From NCBI GenBank assembly GCA_902797015.1, contig CADBRG010000316.1:1-6681 (forward strand): a DNA stretch of 6,681 nucleotides, given 5' to 3'. Each line of letters starts with the position of its first letter. Positions within the stretch are counted from its first letter, which is position 1. This stretch comes from an uncultured Lachnospiraceae bacterium (GTDB lineage: Bacteria > Bacillota > Clostridia > Lachnospirales > Lachnospiraceae). Below, piece by piece: positions 5,162-6,681 of this stretch. Under the pieces are notes generated by a model. It ran no database searches. It had not been told where the DNA came from and was given only the letters and a program-made list of their open reading frames with translations. The translations under genes and the position numbers were made by a program.

Positions 5162-5902
5162 ATGAAAGTAACATTTATCAGACACAGTTGTTTTATGGTT
5201 GAGCTGGAGAAGAGCATTCTTCTGTTTGACTGGTGGAAGGACGACCTTCCGGTGATCGATCCGGAGAAGGATCTGTACGTGTTCGTGTCCCACGGGCATG
5301 AGGATCATTACAGCGAAAACATCTGGACGCTTCGTGAGACCTATCCGGTGCAGTATATTTTATTTGAGGAAGTCGCACCCGAAGAGGGAGAAGGCAAAAA
5401 AATGGCAAACACAGCCAGAGGTGACATCCTTCGAGTCGTACCGCACCAGCAGTACGATCTGCCGGGATACAGACAGAACATCGCAGCTGCAAACGGCAGT
5501 GACACCCCGGCCCTCCATATTGAGACCCTTCTTTCCACAGACCAGGGCGTGGCATTCCTCATCCAGACCGAGGGCAAGACCATATACCATGCGGGCGACT
5601 TAAATGTCTGGTATTGGGATGATGAGCCGGAGGAGGATAACCGCTGGCAGATCCAGACCTATAAAGAAGAAATGGCGCGTCTGGCAGACAAGCACATCGA
5701 TGTGGCATTTGTACCGATGGATCCGCGTCTGGGCGACCATGCGGTCCGTGCGGCAGTATGTTTCCTCGAGCGGACGGACTGCGACATTATGTTCCCAATG
5801 CACTACTGGGGACGTGACAAAAAGATTGCAGAGTATTTAAAAGATCCGAGAGTCATGCCGTATGCGGATATCATATGCACAGAGCCGGAGAAAACACTGT
5901 AG
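5162..5902 (+). CDS. Metallo-beta-lactamase-fold hydrolase of unknown substrate (UlaG-like superfamily)
   Basis: This 246-residue cytoplasmic protein has no signal peptide or membrane segment. The N-terminal MKVTFIRHSCFMVE and the metal motif SHGHEDH (43-49; His44, His46, Asp48, His49) mark the metallo-beta-lactamase fold of the COG2220/UlaG type. Two further probable ligands follow: HAGD (143-146, Asp146) and FPMHYW (212-217, His214). The middle His ligand usual in this superfamily is not obvious; the aligned stretch reads STDQGVAFLI (125-134). The substrate cannot be told from sequence. AAGGAG (5150-5155) overlaps the hypA stop and lies 6 nt before the ATG, giving an 11-nt gap, so it is very likely co-transcribed with hypDEA. 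A role in hydrogenase maturation or metal handling is possible but is inference from position only. Confidence 0.85.
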   Translation: MKVTFIRHSCFMVELEKSILLFDWWKDDLPVIDPEKDLYVFVSHGHEDHYSENIWTLRETYPVQYILFEEVAPEEGEGKKMANTARGDILRVVPHQQYDLPGYRQNIAAANGSDTPALHIETLLSTDQGVAFLIQTEGKTIYHAGDLNVWYWDDEPEEDNRWQIQTYKEEMARLADKHIDVAFVPMDPRLGDHAVRAAVCFLERTDCDIMFPMHYWGRDKKIAEYLKDPRVMPYADIICTEPEKTL

Positions 5903-5912
5903 TCTTACAGTG
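5891..5912. other. Hairpin overlapping the stop codon of the hydrolase gene
   Basis: CACTGTA (5895-5901) and TACAGTG (5906-5912) form a perfect 7-bp stem with a 4-nt loop that includes the last base of the TAG stop. On the plus strand no T tract follows. On the minus strand the stem is followed by TTTT (complement of 5891-5894), so it would look like a weak terminator in that direction, although no minus-strand gene is evident nearby. It may be a coincidental repeat or a 3'-end stabiliser. Confidence 0.35.
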
Positions 5913-6208
5913 ATCTGAGTCAACAAAATTGCGGTAAAACCTGCTGGAATAATAGTATATAAAATATACAATTTGGCAGGTTAAAATCCGTGCGAATTGT
6001 ATAAAAAAGCGAAATTTCATTTATAAAAAATTTATTAAAGACTTTTGTTTGTAATCGTTTTATAATTATGAGCGAACTGGAATTGGGGTTTTTCAGTTCG
6101 CTCATCTTTTTGCGATCAAATAATATGACTACACTATGAAGAGAACTGTCCGATGTACAGTGAGGGGATACGCCCCGAGAAGAGAGACGCAATAGGAGGA
6201 AGTAGTAT
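5903..6208. other. AT-rich intergenic region between the hydrolase and transporter genes
   Basis: This 306-bp stretch holds no supported gene. Positions 5930-6067 are strikingly AT-rich compared with the genes. An imperfect nested hairpin spans 5938-5982: an outer stem AACCTGC/GCAGGTT and an inner stem GTATAT/ATATAC (5955-5969). A perfect TATAAT at 6061-6066 could be a -10 box, but I see no good -35 at 17 nt and its start point would fall within the hairpin at 6068. After that hairpin come two small stems, ACTGT/ACAGT (6145-6161) and GGGG/CCCC (6164-6176). The transporter's ribosome binding site AGGAGGA (6194-6200) lies 8 nt before its ATG. The transporter promoter should be here, but its position is unclear. 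Confidence 0.5.
6068..6111 (+). terminator. Terminator-like hairpin between transcription units
   Basis: ATGAGCGAACTG (6068-6079) pairs perfectly with CAGTTCGCTCAT (6094-6105) in a 12-bp stem. A CTTTTT run (6106-6111) follows directly. The 14-nt loop is longer than usual. It lies 165 nt after the hydrolase stop and 97 nt before the transporter, so it most simply ends the hypDEA-hydrolase transcript. An alternative is an attenuator in the transporter leader if a promoter lies farther upstream in the AT-rich part. Confidence 0.65.
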
Positions 6209-6681
6209 ATGACATTGTTTGAAGCATTTTCACTTTTAGGCGGAATCGGCCTGTTTTTATTCGGTATGACAGTCATGTCATCCGGTCTGAAAAACGCCTG
6301 CGGCGATAACCTGCAGACGATCTTAAGTAAAGCGACCAAGAACCGGGTGCTTGCTGTGCTGGTTGGTGCCGGAATGACGGTCCTCGTGCAGAGCTCGTCT
6401 GCGACAGAGGCGATGGTCATCGGTTTTGCCAATGCGGGAATGGTAAATCTCGTACAGGCAGTCGGCATCATCATGGGTGCGAATATCGGTACCACGATCA
6501 CGGCCCAGATCACGGCATTTAATCTTGGCGCATTTTCACCGATTATTTTGTTCATTGGCGCGATCGCATTCCTGTTCATTAAAAAGAATCTGATCAAATA
6601 CATCGGCGAAGTCGTCATGGGCTTTGGTATGCTGTTCCTTGGTATTACCATCATGAAGGAAGCCATTGCACCGCTGGCAGA
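6209..6681 (+). CDS. Na+/phosphate cotransporter family protein (NptA/PhoU-type), 3'-truncated
   Basis: The frame opens at ATG 6209, with AGGAGGA 8 nt upstream, and runs off the window, leaving 157 complete residues. The protein is highly hydrophobic with several membrane segments, roughly residues 7-25, 47-60, 67-100, 107-124 and 133-150. It carries two diagnostic family motifs, QSSSAT (61-66) and GANIGTT (90-96), of the type II Na+/Pi cotransporters (PF02690). Bacterial members usually continue to about 550 residues with a second copy of the transport repeat and often a cytoplasmic PhoU-like domain; none of that can be seen here. The likely role is sodium-coupled phosphate uptake or export at the inner membrane. 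It is separated from the hydrogenase region by a terminator-like hairpin and probably has its own promoter, so no functional link is implied. Confidence 0.93.
   Translation, partial: MTLFEAFSLLGGIGLFLFGMTVMSSGLKNACGDNLQTILSKATKNRVLAVLVGAGMTVLVQSSSATEAMVIGFANAGMVNLVQAVGIIMGANIGTTITAQITAFNLGAFSPIILFIGAIAFLFIKKNLIKYIGEVVMGFGMLFLGITIMKEAIAPLA

Noticed and set aside
5920..6666. 248-residue minus-strand open frame
   Set aside because: It is antisense to the transporter, whose plus-strand frame has clear QSSSAT and GANIGTT motifs and a strong ribosome binding site; the rest runs through AT-rich noncoding DNA.

Overview
The window is a near-continuous plus-strand gene cluster, most likely from an anaerobic Firmicute of the class Clostridia, perhaps Lachnospiraceae. 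This is an inference from a roughly even base composition, strong AGGAGG-type ribosome binding sites, an Ech-type [NiFe] hydrogenase and clostridial-looking protein variants. No phylogenetic marker is present.

Region 1 (1-2401) is the 3' part of an Ech (group 4, energy-converting) [NiFe] hydrogenase operon. It holds the Ala/Glu-rich tail of a subunit that is probably EchC, then echD (NuoC-like), echE (NuoD-like large subunit with both Ni-binding CxxC motifs), echF (2x[4Fe-4S] ferredoxin-like subunit with an Ala/Glu/Lys tail) and hypC. The genes are tightly packed or overlapping and each has a good Shine-Dalgarno site. Ech complexes couple ferredoxin oxidation and proton reduction to ion translocation. 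The membrane subunits EchA and EchB would lie upstream, outside the window.

Region 2 (2402-2609) is a 208-bp gap. It has a 16-bp perfect palindrome, a strong intrinsic terminator (12-bp stem), and about 130 nt of unexplained, possibly structured leader before hypD.

Region 3 (2610-5902) holds hypD, hypE and hypA, followed by a metallo-beta-lactamase-fold hydrolase. HypC, D and E act in building and delivering the Fe(CN)2CO group, and HypA in nickel delivery. HypB and HypF are not in the window. The large subunit EchE ends exactly at the predicted mature C-terminus, so no maturation endopeptidase appears to be needed, and none is seen here.

Region 4 (5903-6208) is an AT-rich intergenic stretch with several hairpins, including a terminator-like one at 6068-6111. 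It separates the hydrogenase region from an apparently unrelated gene, a Na+/phosphate cotransporter family protein (6209 to the window end, truncated).

I saw no insertion sequence, CRISPR array, tRNA or rRNA. Most of the window is an ordinary hydrogenase and maturation locus. The less explained parts are the hypC-hypD gap, the paired Ala/Glu tails on two subunits, and the hydrolase attached to the hyp genes.
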